DNA of 44,115 bases from a virus, in the IMG/VR virus record IMGVR_UViG_3300022756_000002, positions 1 through 44,115 of that record. One strand, 5' to 3'. Shown piece after piece: positions 23,736-32,398 of this stretch (position 1 is its first letter; each line of letters begins with the position of its first letter). Under the pieces are notes generated by a model that did not search any database, was not told the origin of the DNA, and saw only the letters and a list, made by a program, of their open reading frames with translations. The translations under genes were made by a program, and so were the position numbers.

Positions 23736-24298
23736 TGCGGATGTCTTTGCGGATATTGAGGAGCATGAACGCCCTTGCGCGGGGTCTTCCAGTCGCCATA
23801 GACATAAGTAAGATATTCCTTGACCGGGCCCGGAACCAGGAAAGTCTCTCCGTGCAATTTTATTTTATCCGGCTTTTCATAAAATTTTGCCAGATTGCTG
23901 ATAAGTTTAGTCCCGCTTGGCAAGGGCGTGCAAACCATTTCCTCGCCCTCCAGCTTATAGAAGAAAATGGAGAACTTAAAATTTCGCTCACAGACTATTA
24001 TGCCCGTTTCGCCATCTCCATTATATCCGATCCCGCCAGGCTCGATCCGCCCGAAAACATTGAAACCGATATCTTGCGGCTTAAATCCAAGATCGATTAA
24101 TGTCCAGCCGATCGCCTTGCGCGTCTTGTAGTCGCAAGTTTCTACCACATCAAAATCAACATCGTCGTCCCAAGGAATGAAGTCCCCGTCTCGCACCGCT
24201 CCGAGCACCGCTCCGAATGAAAGAAAAATTCTCACTCCGTGTATTTTGAAAGCGGATAAAATATCCCGCACGTCTTTCATTATTTTTTGATTGTTCAT
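23732..24298 (-). CDS. LicD-family phospho-substituent transferase
   Basis: 188 residues. SFGAVLGAVRDGDFIPWDDD, with further acidic residues (DVDF), is the nucleotidyltransferase metal motif of the LicD family. VPGPVKEYLTYVYGDWKTPR is its usual C-terminal signature. LicD enzymes move phosphocholine, ribitol- or glycerol-phosphate from CDP carriers onto glycans. Together with the HxGH cytidylyltransferase in the same operon, this predicts a CDP-linked donor. It is coupled by ATGA overlaps to both neighbours. Confidence 0.8.
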   Translation of the reverse strand: MNNQKIMKDVRDILSAFKIHGVRIFLSFGAVLGAVRDGDFIPWDDDVDFDVVETCDYKTRKAIGWTLIDLGFKPQDIGFNVFGRIEPGGIGYNGDGETGIIVCERNFKFSIFFYKLEGEEMVCTPLPSGTKLISNLAKFYEKPDKIKLHGETFLVPGPVKEYLTYVYGDWKTPRKGVHAPQYPQRHPQ

Positions 24299-25011
24299 AT
24301 TCTCGAATTATATCCGCGAATGAATTCCACCAGCTCCCGCATCTCCCCGGGATCCGCGCTCCCGGCTTGATCGCAGCCGGGAAGCCTTTTATCCAGAGTG
24401 AAATGCTTTTCAATGATTGTCGCTCCGCGCCGCACCGCCTCCTTGGCCCACTCTATGCCGATACTGTGATCCGAAAAACCGGAAAATCCACCATTCCTAA
24501 AAACTTTCGGAAATATTTCCTCGGTGATTGTTGCCGGATATTCGGAAATGCACCAAAGAAATTCCGCGTTCTTTATTTCAGGAATCGTATCTCCTTCTTT
24601 AAGCATACCGAGTGAAGCGATTATTGGTTTTCCGGTATTCTCCATCGCCCTGATTGTTTCCTTATCGTAGATGCTTCGGCTCGCGATTTTATGTCTCAAC
24701 ACCGCGACTTCTTCCAGCCAGCTGACCCGCTTTGGATCGAAAGCGCTCGCCATGAATTCTATGCCGACCTTCTTGCAATATTTCGCCAGTTCCTTGACTT
24801 CTTTCTTATCCAACTGGCACATTTTTAGTTCCATATATACCGGGTCATCCGCTGTCATTATCGTGTCGATGTCATAACACTGGAATTTTACCGCGTCAAC
24901 GCCGCACTTTTTGGCGGCGTCAATCTGCCGCTTCATGTGCTTCATCGAACCATTCGCGTTGTGCCCGCATTCGGCAATCGTCAAAACTTTATTTGTCGTA
25001 TCTTCCGTCAT
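24295..25011 (-). CDS. neuB: NeuB-like nonulosonate (sialic-acid-type) synthase without SAF domain
   Basis: 238 residues. TIAECGHNANGSMKHMKRQI, VDAVKFQCYDIDTIM, FMASAFDPKRVSWLEE, FSDHSIGIEWAKEAVRRG and IEKHFTLDKRLPGCDQAGS are the classic NeuB TIM-barrel motifs, which condense a hexosamine with phosphoenolpyruvate. Family members are normally about 340 residues with a C-terminal SAF (antifreeze-like) domain, and here the protein stops after the barrel. It could be a reduced enzyme or rely on a partner. A CMP-sugar synthetase two genes upstream in the transcript matches the pathway. Confidence 0.8.
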   Translation of the reverse strand: MTEDTTNKVLTIAECGHNANGSMKHMKRQIDAAKKCGVDAVKFQCYDIDTIMTADDPVYMELKMCQLDKKEVKELAKYCKKVGIEFMASAFDPKRVSWLEEVAVLRHKIASRSIYDKETIRAMENTGKPIIASLGMLKEGDTIPEIKNAEFLWCISEYPATITEEIFPKVFRNGGFSGFSDHSIGIEWAKEAVRRGATIIEKHFTLDKRLPGCDQAGSADPGEMRELVEFIRGYNSRI

Positions 25012-25082
25012 ATTTTCGAATGATAAAAGCCCTGGGCTTCACTATGCTGTAAAATCCTTTTAAGAATGCTTTAAGAAATTTC

Positions 25083-25763
25083 TTAAACTTCAGTAATTTT
25101 TCCGTTTTTGATTTTTTCATCGGCTACTTTTTCCCATTTTTTCCTTTCATCCGGATCATTAGTCATATTATTTTCATGTTGCCGGTACTTATAGAAGGGG
25201 AGCGGAAGATGATAACCGGGCCATTGGCGGATGTAGCGGCGCAAGAGATCGAAGTCCTCGGCATTGCGCAATTCTTTATCATACAAGCCAAGCGGCTCCA
25301 AGTAACTCTTACGAAATAGTATCCCCGCTCCGTGGCGAAATAGCAAATCCGGAGTAGTCAGATTTACCCGTTCAATGAAATTCTCCTCCTTGTCCACCCG
25401 ATAATGGTCCCCGTAAATGAAACCGAGATCTTTGTTGTGCTGTAAAATTTCCGTCATAAATAGAAGCGTGTGTTCGGAAATATAGTCATCCGAATCCACC
25501 CGGATAATAAATTCCCCCAGCGCGTTGCGAATGCCGACATTGCTCGCTTCACCCACCCCGACATTTTTTTCCAAGAAAATGGAAGTTATTTTTCCTTCAA
25601 AGCTATGAATTGTTTCCCGGCTGTTGTCCGTCGAAGCGTCATCCACGACAATTACCTCGAATTTATTTTTATCCATCGACTGTTTCAGGCAGGAGCGTAT
25701 AGCCCGGCCGACATAATCTTGATTATTCCAATTTGTCACTATCACGCTAGTGCTAATGCTCAT
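25083..25763 (-). CDS. Family 2 glycosyltransferase
   Basis: 226 residues. SVIVTNWNNQDYVGRAIRSC, EVIVVDDASTDNS and FIIRVDSDDYISEHT carry the nucleotide-sugar-binding Asp and the DxD (DSDD) metal motif of GT-A-fold GT2 enzymes. LRNAEDFDLLRRYIRQ holds the usual late ED acceptor-side pair. No membrane segment is present. It overlaps the CMP-sugar synthetase gene by 11 bases. The donor and acceptor are unknown, but it is probably part of the surface glycan assembly. Confidence 0.85.
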   Translation of the reverse strand: MSISTSVIVTNWNNQDYVGRAIRSCLKQSMDKNKFEVIVVDDASTDNSRETIHSFEGKITSIFLEKNVGVGEASNVGIRNALGEFIIRVDSDDYISEHTLLFMTEILQHNKDLGFIYGDHYRVDKEENFIERVNLTTPDLLFRHGAGILFRKSYLEPLGLYDKELRNAEDFDLLRRYIRQWPGYHLPLPFYKYRQHENNMTNDPDERKKWEKVADEKIKNGKITEV

Positions 25764-26307
25764 CGTACTGATTCTGATCCAGTGCTTCGTAATAATCTTT
25801 CTCTTCGTGAATATCGATCGAAGTGTCTTCTATTTTTATCACCGGTTTGGGATTATAGAAATCCTCGTAAGCCAAGAGTCGCTTGCGTTCAATGCCCCAG
25901 ACGCTTCCATAAATCTTGCCATTCGGGTGCACGGTAATCACTTCCTCGCAGAATTCCATCGCATGCTTCACTTTTTTAATTATTAGAGGATGGATAGTAG
26001 GGCTGTTGGCCTGCACCGCGATGATTCCATCGATATCTCCCATAAATTGCACCGCGTGCTTGTAGACCGGGATATTCGGGGTTAATCCACACAACTCCTT
26101 GGGTCGCTTGATAGTGATAGCGCCGCGGCTATCCGCCCAGTCCAGGATGTCTTCATTCTCGGAAGAAACATAAACTTTGTCGAAAATTTTCAGGCATTTT
26201 TTTACATTTGTCAGGAACATCGGTTCTCCATTGAAAGGCAAAGTATTTTTATTCTTTAAGCGTCCAGAATCAGCTTTGGCGATTATTAAGGCGCTGAGTT
26301 TCTTCAT
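25753..26307 (-). CDS. CMP-sugar (NeuA-like) cytidylyltransferase
   Basis: 184 residues. ALIIAKADSGRLKNKNTLPF matches the nucleotide-binding loop of CMP-sialate and related synthetases, though the usual ARxGSKR(L/I)P reads AKADSGRLKNKN. The later VYVSSENEDILDWADSRGA and AVQANSPTIHPLIIKKV are also family features. It would activate the NeuB product with CTP. It overlaps the end of the HxGH cytidylyltransferase gene by 38 nt. The altered first Arg leaves some doubt about activity. Confidence 0.75.
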   Translation of the reverse strand: MKKLSALIIAKADSGRLKNKNTLPFNGEPMFLTNVKKCLKIFDKVYVSSENEDILDWADSRGAITIKRPKELCGLTPNIPVYKHAVQFMGDIDGIIAVQANSPTIHPLIIKKVKHAMEFCEEVITVHPNGKIYGSVWGIERKRLLAYEDFYNPKPVIKIEDTSIDIHEEKDYYEALDQNQYDEH

Positions 26308-26710
26308 AGACTCTTTTTCTCAAATTCGAACTTGAATAATTGTGATCTCTTTTATTATAGACAATTTTTATCGGCAGGTCATCTCCGGTGAAGCGTTTTC
26401 CGCGCCAATCCTCTCCGACGAAACGCACATCCGGCAAAATATGCCGCAAGAGAAAATATAAATCATCCTCCGTGTCGTAAGTCCACAATTCTTGCACATA
26501 GCGGCAAGAGAGCAGCCTCATCTTCCGCTCCTCGAGCGTCTCAATCGGTTTATTCTTTTCGGGCCGGTCGATAGTGGGATCGCTTTGCAGTCCGACGATC
26601 AGATAATTACACTTTCGATAAATCTCTTGGAGCATCAGTAAATGGCCACAATGTAAAAGATCGAACGTCCCGCAGGTAAAGCCTCTAATTTTTTTCCTGA
26701 TATTTCTCAA
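26270..26710 (-). CDS. HxGH cytidylyltransferase (TagD/RfaE-C type)
   Basis: 146 residues. GFTCGTFDLLHCGHLLMLQE contains the HxGH motif (His20-Cys-Gly-His23) of glycerol-3-phosphate and related cytidylyltransferases. SDPTIDRPEKNKPIETLEER and the ISTxx-like tail are degenerate. It probably makes a CDP-alditol or CDP-sugar donor, which LicD would use. The start overlaps the HAD gene by 26 bases, and translation is probably coupled. Confidence 0.8.
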   Translation of the reverse strand: MRNIRKKIRGFTCGTFDLLHCGHLLMLQEIYRKCNYLIVGLQSDPTIDRPEKNKPIETLEERKMRLLSCRYVQELWTYDTEDDLYFLLRHILPDVRFVGEDWRGKRFTGDDLPIKIVYNKRDHNYSSSNLRKRVYEETQRLNNRQS

Positions 26711-27347
26711 GGATTTTCAGAATGTTCTTCGTATCAGCCGGCACCGTTTCCATTACTCCCACGACTGAATGATCATTACCGCCTTCCTGCAGATTGTCTC
26801 CGAAAAATACGCACTCATTTATTATTTTATATTTTTGGTGCCGGTGGGTATACAATTTTAAATTAGCGCCTTTGGTTCCGTTCTTCGACAGGTAATCGTA
26901 ACAAGTCGAGCCGGCTACTACCACTATCAATTCTTCGTCAACGAAAGGAATGTCTTCCAGGATTTTGTTTCGTATTTTTTTATCCGGATCAAAAAATTTT
27001 TTCACGTCTAGTGGAGCGTTGTGACCGGTAAAGCTGTAAGAGATTTGACAACCTCTATCTTCCGTGTCCCCCTTATATTTGAATTTTTTCCTTACTTTAT
27101 TAATGTGATTATAGATTCTATATTTCTGTGCTCTCCCCATATAACTGATCCATTTGTCGGTATCATTGCCGTTCTGCGCCAGAATCTTGCAATTCACGCC
27201 GTGAAGCTGTCTCTCCATCTGCTGCCTCTGCGCGCCGGAGATGACGTAGACATTCGGCAGTTTGTTAAGAGCATCGCGGATAGCATCGGATACCGGCATT
27301 TTCGATTCCGCCAGAGTCCCGTCCAGATCAAAAAAAAAGTGTTTCAT
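26685..27347 (-). CDS. HAD-superfamily sugar phosphatase / phosphomannomutase-like
   Basis: About 220 residues from ATG 27347 (ATGA overlap with the dehydratase stop). FFFDLDGTLAESKMPVSDAI gives HAD motif I with both Asp. YVISGAQRQQMERQL is motif II-like. FFGDNLQEGGNDHSVVGVM is the closing GDxxxxGGND metal motif of Cof/PMM-type (HAD-IIB) enzymes. It probably removes or moves phosphate on a sugar intermediate. Whether it is a phosphatase or mutase cannot be told from sequence. Confidence 0.8.
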   Translation of the reverse strand: MKHFFFDLDGTLAESKMPVSDAIRDALNKLPNVYVISGAQRQQMERQLHGVNCKILAQNGNDTDKWISYMGRAQKYRIYNHINKVRKKFKYKGDTEDRGCQISYSFTGHNAPLDVKKFFDPDKKIRNKILEDIPFVDEELIVVVAGSTCYDYLSKNGTKGANLKLYTHRHQKYKIINECVFFGDNLQEGGNDHSVVGVMETVPADTKNILKILEKYQEKN

Positions 27348-28339
27348 AACCATCGATCGTTCAAGAGCGTCCAATGAACATAACTTTTAAGAGATTTCTG
27401 CAGATCTTTCGGCGGAACCCAGCCGAGTTTCTTCATCTTCGCGCCGGAGAGAGCATATCTTCGGTCATGGCCTGGCCTCTTTATATGTACGTCGTCGAGT
27501 TCGTAAACGAGCGGTTTCATCAGAATGTCCGAGATCATCTTGGCAATGTTTAAATTATTTACTTCCTTTTCTCCGACAATATTGTATCGGTCCGGCCTGT
27601 CCGAGAGGGGATACATTGCCGGCTTAATTTTAATAAGAAATAAGATCGCGTCGGCCACATTTCTGGCGTGAATATAAAAGCGCGAACCGATTTTATTTTT
27701 GTCTCCATGCACGGTTATTTTTTCATCCTTCAAGATTTTTCGGATGCACATCGCCAGATATTTCTCCGGATCCTGGCGTTCTCCAAAGATATTCATTCCA
27801 TTGGTGATCACCACCGGCACTCCGTAAGTTCGCCAGTAGGAGATGGCGATAGCTTCCTGGCAGGCTTTGCTGGCCGAGTAGGGATTGGACGGAATGATGG
27901 GAGACCACTCCGGCCAATCCACGCCCTCCGGAGCGGGTCCGTATACCTCATCCGTACTAAACTGCAGAAAAATTTCCGGTTTCGCTTCCCGGGCAAATTC
28001 CAACATATTTAGCGCCAAGTTCACATTATTTTTTATGAAAGGTACCGGATCGGAGATACTGCGCTCCACATGCGAGTCCGAGGCAATGTTTACGATGCAG
28101 TCTATTTTGCCTATTCTTTTTTTCGTAATTTCCGTCAAAGGGGAGGAAAGATCATGGGTGATAATGGTCACTCTTCCTTTATTGGTTATGTAGTTCACAT
28201 CCTCCAATATCCTCTCCGGAGTTCCCTTGTGCTTCCAGGAGGCGATGCCGACAATTTCAAAATCGGTATTTTTCAACAAGTGGCTCATCACATGCGAGCC
28301 GACAAATCCTCCGATGCCGGTTAAGAGTACGCGCTTCAT
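27344..28339 (-). CDS. NAD-dependent sugar dehydratase/epimerase (RmlB-like)
   Basis: 331 residues. TGIGGFVGSH (7-16) is the Rossmann NAD loop. FSTDEVYG (128-135) supplies the Thr-Asp-Glu seen in 4,6-dehydratases. YSASK (154-158) is the catalytic Tyr/Lys pair, and RPGHDRRYAL a late nucleotide-sugar contact of RmlB-type enzymes. It probably turns an NDP-hexose into a 4-keto-6-deoxy intermediate, possibly for the nonulosonate or an amino sugar. Its start and stop overlap its neighbours by ATGA. An epimerase is the alternative. Confidence 0.85.
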   Translation of the reverse strand: MKRVLLTGIGGFVGSHVMSHLLKNTDFEIVGIASWKHKGTPERILEDVNYITNKGRVTIITHDLSSPLTEITKKRIGKIDCIVNIASDSHVERSISDPVPFIKNNVNLALNMLEFAREAKPEIFLQFSTDEVYGPAPEGVDWPEWSPIIPSNPYSASKACQEAIAISYWRTYGVPVVITNGMNIFGERQDPEKYLAMCIRKILKDEKITVHGDKNKIGSRFYIHARNVADAILFLIKIKPAMYPLSDRPDRYNIVGEKEVNNLNIAKMISDILMKPLVYELDDVHIKRPGHDRRYALSGAKMKKLGWVPPKDLQKSLKSYVHWTLLNDRWL

Positions 28340-29703
28340 TTTATTTTCTTTTTTCTGATTACTTTATCGTCTGATAATTGCTCCATCACCTGATAAGTGT
28401 AATCAAAATTAAGACCATATTCGCAGCAAAGCGCCGCAAGAGATCTTTTTCCGTCCATCGAATAGAAAAAATAATCATAAGAGAGATTCACCTGCGGGCT
28501 CTCCGTCTGAATCTTATAGCGGCTGCGCATCAAGGGACCCTTCCATTTTCGGACCGGAATATAGTCCTTCTCCCAGATCTCGATTATCTTCAAAATCGCC
28601 TCGCCCGTTTCTTTAATCCTCTGGTATTTGATTATCTCCGGCTTGTCCTTATTGGTGTGATATTCGTTATAGGGCCAGCGAGAGAGCAAAAGTCCCGGAA
28701 TTCCGATCAGCGGATCGTTAAAGGCATACTCGTCGCTCCCGATAGAATTCCGGAACATTCCCTGGCGATACGATTGCCCCATTCCCTGAATGGCTACATG
28801 CGCCACCCGATAAATGCGGTGTTCCATATCCCATGGCTTCTGCATCATAAGCGTATTTTCGTTTCCGCAGGCATCAACCGCGATCATAAAATCCACTTTG
28901 GAGAGATCCTGGGTGAGCGCGTAGGCATTCGATCCGATGGTTTCCGGACAGAAAATTATTTTCACCGTATGCTCGCATTTTATTTTAGTAGCCAAGTCCA
29001 CCAAGCAGGCTACCGCCGAGAGATTGTCGTTCGCCTGGAAGGGATGATCGAGATGGGCGAAGAGCAGTATCTCGCGCTCGCTCACCCCCGGTATGGTGTG
29101 CACCCCGAGTTTCATCACGCCGGGGACATATTCGGTATCGATGAACACTTCGTAATCTCCCTCTTCCAAAGCATCCTCGTATTTCGGAGTATAGTCGATT
29201 CCTTCGATCTGCACTTTGCCGACAGAGGGATCGAAATCTTTTAAGGCCGGAAGACAGAGTCCGTCTTCGCAGACGATTTCCCCCTGTTTGTTAAAAACGA
29301 GCTTTCTGCGCACTTGGAGCTTTGGCACGCAAAAACCCCAGTCTTTATCATAGTATTTGAATACATAAGGCACCGCTTCCGGATCGTCTTCGCTGTAGTG
29401 CCAGTGCTTGCGCAACTCGTTCAATTCCATGTGCGCGTGCTCCGGCAGAGATCCCACCACCAGGCTCATCGGTTCCTTCGCGTAATCGATTATTTTTTCT
29501 CCCTTCGGGTTCTTGACCCAAGCCTCGCGCACGATCCATTCATCCGGCACGGTCCAGGTTCCGATGGGGGTTCCGCTTTTAAATTCAAGAATCTCCAAAG
29601 GCATTAAGTGCTTGAGATATTCCAGGCGGTTGTCGTATCCCTCGCCGAGGAGACAAGCGTTTAAGGGAGTGAGATTTTTTATCAGTTCTTCCAGTGGATT
29701 CAT
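28336..29703 (-). CDS. Aminopeptidase-like protein (DUF4910/DUF2172 type)
   Basis: 455 residues. Residues about 210-380 hold an M28-like zinc site: FAHLDHPFQANDNLSA (about 215-230), FCPETIGS (about 252-259), SDEYAF and NEYHTNKD (about 356). The N-terminal 200 residues are beta-rich with W/Y (WTVPDEWIVREAWVKNP), and the C-terminus is winged-helix-like. Proteins of this type recur in bacterial surface-polysaccharide clusters, where their true substrate is unsettled. Here it sits between the glycerophosphotransferase-like GT and the dehydratase, coupled to both. Confidence 0.75.
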   Translation of the reverse strand: MNPLEELIKNLTPLNACLLGEGYDNRLEYLKHLMPLEILEFKSGTPIGTWTVPDEWIVREAWVKNPKGEKIIDYAKEPMSLVVGSLPEHAHMELNELRKHWHYSEDDPEAVPYVFKYYDKDWGFCVPKLQVRRKLVFNKQGEIVCEDGLCLPALKDFDPSVGKVQIEGIDYTPKYEDALEEGDYEVFIDTEYVPGVMKLGVHTIPGVSEREILLFAHLDHPFQANDNLSAVACLVDLATKIKCEHTVKIIFCPETIGSNAYALTQDLSKVDFMIAVDACGNENTLMMQKPWDMEHRIYRVAHVAIQGMGQSYRQGMFRNSIGSDEYAFNDPLIGIPGLLLSRWPYNEYHTNKDKPEIIKYQRIKETGEAILKIIEIWEKDYIPVRKWKGPLMRSRYKIQTESPQVNLSYDYFFYSMDGKRSLAALCCEYGLNFDYTYQVMEQLSDDKVIRKKKIK

Positions 29704-30653
29704 AAATTTTCGATGACATTTATTATTTCCTGCAACGGATTTTCTATATCCGTTCCTCCGTCTAAAATGGAAATTCGTTTACGCTCCGCCGACAATTTTT
29801 CCGGATTTCGAAGAGTCCTCATTATTACTTCGTTTAATTTTCCCAAATCTTTCACTCGTTCACAAGCATCGGAATATTCTCGGTGATATTCCCGATAGCG
29901 TTCATCCCCGTTGCAGGCTTTCGGCACCCAGATGTCGGCTATAACTACCGGAATATCAAGCACCTCCGCCAAGAGCTCGAAAGTAGACTCCGATACGGCC
30001 ACTAAAACGTCCGCGGTAGAGAGAACTTCGGCGCAAATTTCCAGATGCCCCGCTTCCTTGCGGTCGCTCCAGACCGGGTTCGGATAAGTATTCTCCGAAT
30101 GTTCGCCCAAGAGAAGTTTCGAAATCACCTTGACAGTTTTTCCCTGAAATTTAACGCCGTCGAGTTTTTCTAATTGGTTTTTAATAATGAAATTTTCGGC
30201 TACGTCGATATCCCAATGCTCCGGACTCCAGATTATATTCCATCCTTCGTGTGGGACTCTCGGTTTCAAGTGGCGAAATATCGTCGTGCCAGTCAGCCGA
30301 ATGCGTTCTGCGGGCACTCCACAGGAAGAGAGCCGGATAACGTCATTGATTCCCCAAGAACAGACAACATCGGAGATAAGATCTTCGTTGAAAGGTGGAA
30401 AAATACGCGAGGTTCCGCGCCGGCCATGCTGCATCAGGATGACGCGTTTGCCCGCATCTTTGGCTTCTTTTATCCAATCTCTCCAGCCACCGAGTTCCGT
30501 CTCATTCCAGACAATAATGGTATCTGCGGCCTTCCAAGTAGATTTTTTACCATCGATAGGCAGCAAGGTATGTCCTCGCTTGATAAGTTCCTCGGCCACA
30601 TCGATGAGCAAATTATTAAAGTCAAAGAGAAGAATTTTCATAGATTGCCTCAC
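29700..30653 (-). CDS. GT-B-fold glycosyl/glycerophosphotransferase-like protein
   Basis: 317 residues. The start is either GTG 30653 (GTGA overlap with the GT4 stop) or ATG 30641. VILMQHGRRGTSRIF, IIWSPEHWDIDVAENF and the C-terminal STADVLVAVSESTFELLAEV resemble CDP-glycerol glycerophosphotransferases and UDP-GlcNAc 2-epimerase-like GT-B folds. The SESTFELLA stretch is the typical donor-phosphate helix. With TagD-like and LicD-like neighbours, an alditol-phosphate transfer role is attractive but inferred. Confidence 0.65.
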   Translation of the reverse strand: MRQSMKILLFDFNNLLIDVAEELIKRGHTLLPIDGKKSTWKAADTIIVWNETELGGWRDWIKEAKDAGKRVILMQHGRRGTSRIFPPFNEDLISDVVCSWGINDVIRLSSCGVPAERIRLTGTTIFRHLKPRVPHEGWNIIWSPEHWDIDVAENFIIKNQLEKLDGVKFQGKTVKVISKLLLGEHSENTYPNPVWSDRKEAGHLEICAEVLSTADVLVAVSESTFELLAEVLDIPVVIADIWVPKACNGDERYREYHREYSDACERVKDLGKLNEVIMRTLRNPEKLSAERKRISILDGGTDIENPLQEIINVIENL

Positions 30654-31804
30654 CAGAAATCTTTTATTTTATCCATTATTTTTTTCTTTTGATTTGAAAC
30701 CGGCGGACCATCCGATTCTCTCTGGCATGCCTTTTCCCATTCAAGTCCGATCGATTCCAAACTATAATTATCGGCAACGAATCTTTTCTGCTCATTTAAT
30801 ATTTTTTCCCGAAATTTCGCATCCGTAATCAATTTCTCGAGCTTTTTATACCAATCATCAAATGTATTTTTAGCTTTGTAATTGACGCATTCCGCGTAAG
30901 GAGTTACATCGGAAGCCAGACAGACCGTACCTACGGCCACATATTCCAGAAATTTGATATTAGATTTTCCCCGATTGAATTCGGTGTCCTCGAGTGGCGC
31001 CAGTCCGATATCAAAATCCGCCCGGGAAAGAACCGATGCATGCAGTTCGGGAGGCATAAACGGAATATGCCACATGCGGATGCGTTTCAGCTGGGCGTAG
31101 AAATCCAGCGCGGAGCGAAAATAGGCATTCTTCTCCGGCTGCAGGTTCATGGACAGATATTTCTGATAGGCATACATGGCCGCTTCCATCGGCTCGCCGG
31201 TAATTCCGTAGATGGTAAAAACGAAGTCGTATTTCTCCGAGAGCTTGTCGATAACTTCTCCGATCAGCTGCAAATCTTTCCAATGGCTGGCCGCTCCCAT
31301 GTAACCGATAATCAAATTTCCTTCATGCTCATGCGGGCGCTCCCTGTATACATCATTTATATCCACTCCGTTCGGAGCGATAAAAATGGGTTTCTTGAAA
31401 TACTTTTTGAATTTCTTGGCGAGCACAGCAGAAGGCGTGATTACCGCGTCGCACTCCTTGATCAATCCTTCGTATTGATCTTTAAGCGCGTTGCTCACAT
31501 TCGCCGAGGGGTTGTCTTTGGCAACTTGCCAAAAATCATCATCCATGTCATAGAGCACTCTCTTTCCAAGCCTTCTGTACTCCCGCATCCATTTGATCGG
31601 ATCGAGCTGCGAAGGATAAGTTCTGCCAAAAATCACCGTATCGGGCCATTCCAGGAGATTCTTCGGTATTTCTGTTCCGAGCGCCACTTGTTTAATCCCA
31701 TGGCCGCGCTTCTCCAGTGCGCGGCTGGGCGTCTCCACCCGGTGGAACCAGATGCCACTCTGAAAGGACAGCACCGAATCGGTTATGAAGGTTATCTTTG
31801 ACAT
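30650..31804 (-). CDS. Family 4 glycosyltransferase
   Basis: 384 residues. Two Rossmann-like halves are visible. The N-half has ITFITDSVLSFQSGIWFHRV and VLYDMDDDFWQVAKDN. The C-half has GYMGAASHWKDLQLIGEVID and the donor-site LAPLEDTEFNRGKSNIKFLE, ending with the EYVAVG helix. These are GT4 (glycosyl transferases group 1) features. It is the first cassette gene. Its first 113 nt also code, in another frame, for the tail of the HNH endonuclease. Soluble; the substrate is unknown. Confidence 0.85.
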   Translation of the reverse strand: MSKITFITDSVLSFQSGIWFHRVETPSRALEKRGHGIKQVALGTEIPKNLLEWPDTVIFGRTYPSQLDPIKWMREYRRLGKRVLYDMDDDFWQVAKDNPSANVSNALKDQYEGLIKECDAVITPSAVLAKKFKKYFKKPIFIAPNGVDINDVYRERPHEHEGNLIIGYMGAASHWKDLQLIGEVIDKLSEKYDFVFTIYGITGEPMEAAMYAYQKYLSMNLQPEKNAYFRSALDFYAQLKRIRMWHIPFMPPELHASVLSRADFDIGLAPLEDTEFNRGKSNIKFLEYVAVGTVCLASDVTPYAECVNYKAKNTFDDWYKKLEKLITDAKFREKILNEQKRFVADNYSLESIGLEWEKACQRESDGPPVSNQKKKIMDKIKDFW

Positions 31805-32396
31805 TAGCTTTTCTTTTGTAATTATCTGTTAATTTATGACATTCAACACATAATGTAACTCCATTATTTATGTCATATCGCAATTCAGGATAATCAGACC
31901 ATCTTTTAATATGATGTGCCTCTAATTTTCCACCTACTTCACCACACATCTGACAAGTAAAATGATCCCGAATATAAATCGTAGCGCGCCATTCTTTATA
32001 TTCCCGAGAATTCCTAAGTTTTTCATTCTCAGATGTTATTCCTCCTTTCCAATTCGGATGTTTATTTCCCTTCAAAGAATTACTAATATTTATTCGGGTC
32101 TGTAAAGAACGTTTCTTACCCGTTTCAGCAACAGATTGTCTTAATCTTTGTTCTTCTGTACGCTTTTTACCCCGATTAAATGTATGTCCCTTCATTCGTT
32201 CAGTGACAGCTTTTTTATATTCATCTGTGTGTGTTTTACCTAATTTATATTTATTACCCATCATCAATAAACTAATTTTTTTAGAAAATCCCTCAGGCAT
32301 TTTTCCACCTTTATTCCAAGTAGGACGTCCTTTCAGAGAAGCACCTATTTTGCGCTTAGTTTCTTCTGAGCGAGGTTTACCTTTAGGATAAGACAT
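31692..32396 (-). CDS. HNH homing endonuclease with NUMOD3 repeats
   Basis: 234 residues. Residues 1-110 carry repeated KPRSEETKRKIGASLKGRP-type NUMOD3 DNA-binding motifs. Residues about 120-195 form the HNH nuclease (WKGGITSENEKLRNSREYKE, CQMCGEVGGKLEAHHIKRW, NGVTLCVECHKLT) with two Cys pairs. The DNA is visibly AT-richer than both neighbours, a sign of recent gain. The last 38 codons lie over the GT4 gene start in another frame, so the native C-terminus may have been lost on insertion. It is a selfish mobile element at the cassette border. Confidence 0.9.
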   Translation of the reverse strand: MSYPKGKPRSEETKRKIGASLKGRPTWNKGGKMPEGFSKKISLLMMGNKYKLGKTHTDEYKKAVTERMKGHTFNRGKKRTEEQRLRQSVAETGKKRSLQTRINISNSLKGNKHPNWKGGITSENEKLRNSREYKEWRATIYIRDHFTCQMCGEVGGKLEAHHIKRWSDYPELRYDINNGVTLCVECHKLTDNYKRKANVKDNLHNRFGAVLSEWHLVPPGGDAQPRTGEARPWD

Positions 32397-32398
32397 AT

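Noticed and set aside
28378-29244. 288-residue plus-strand frame
   Set aside because: It is a shadow of the aminopeptidase-like gene on the other strand, which has clear metal motifs.
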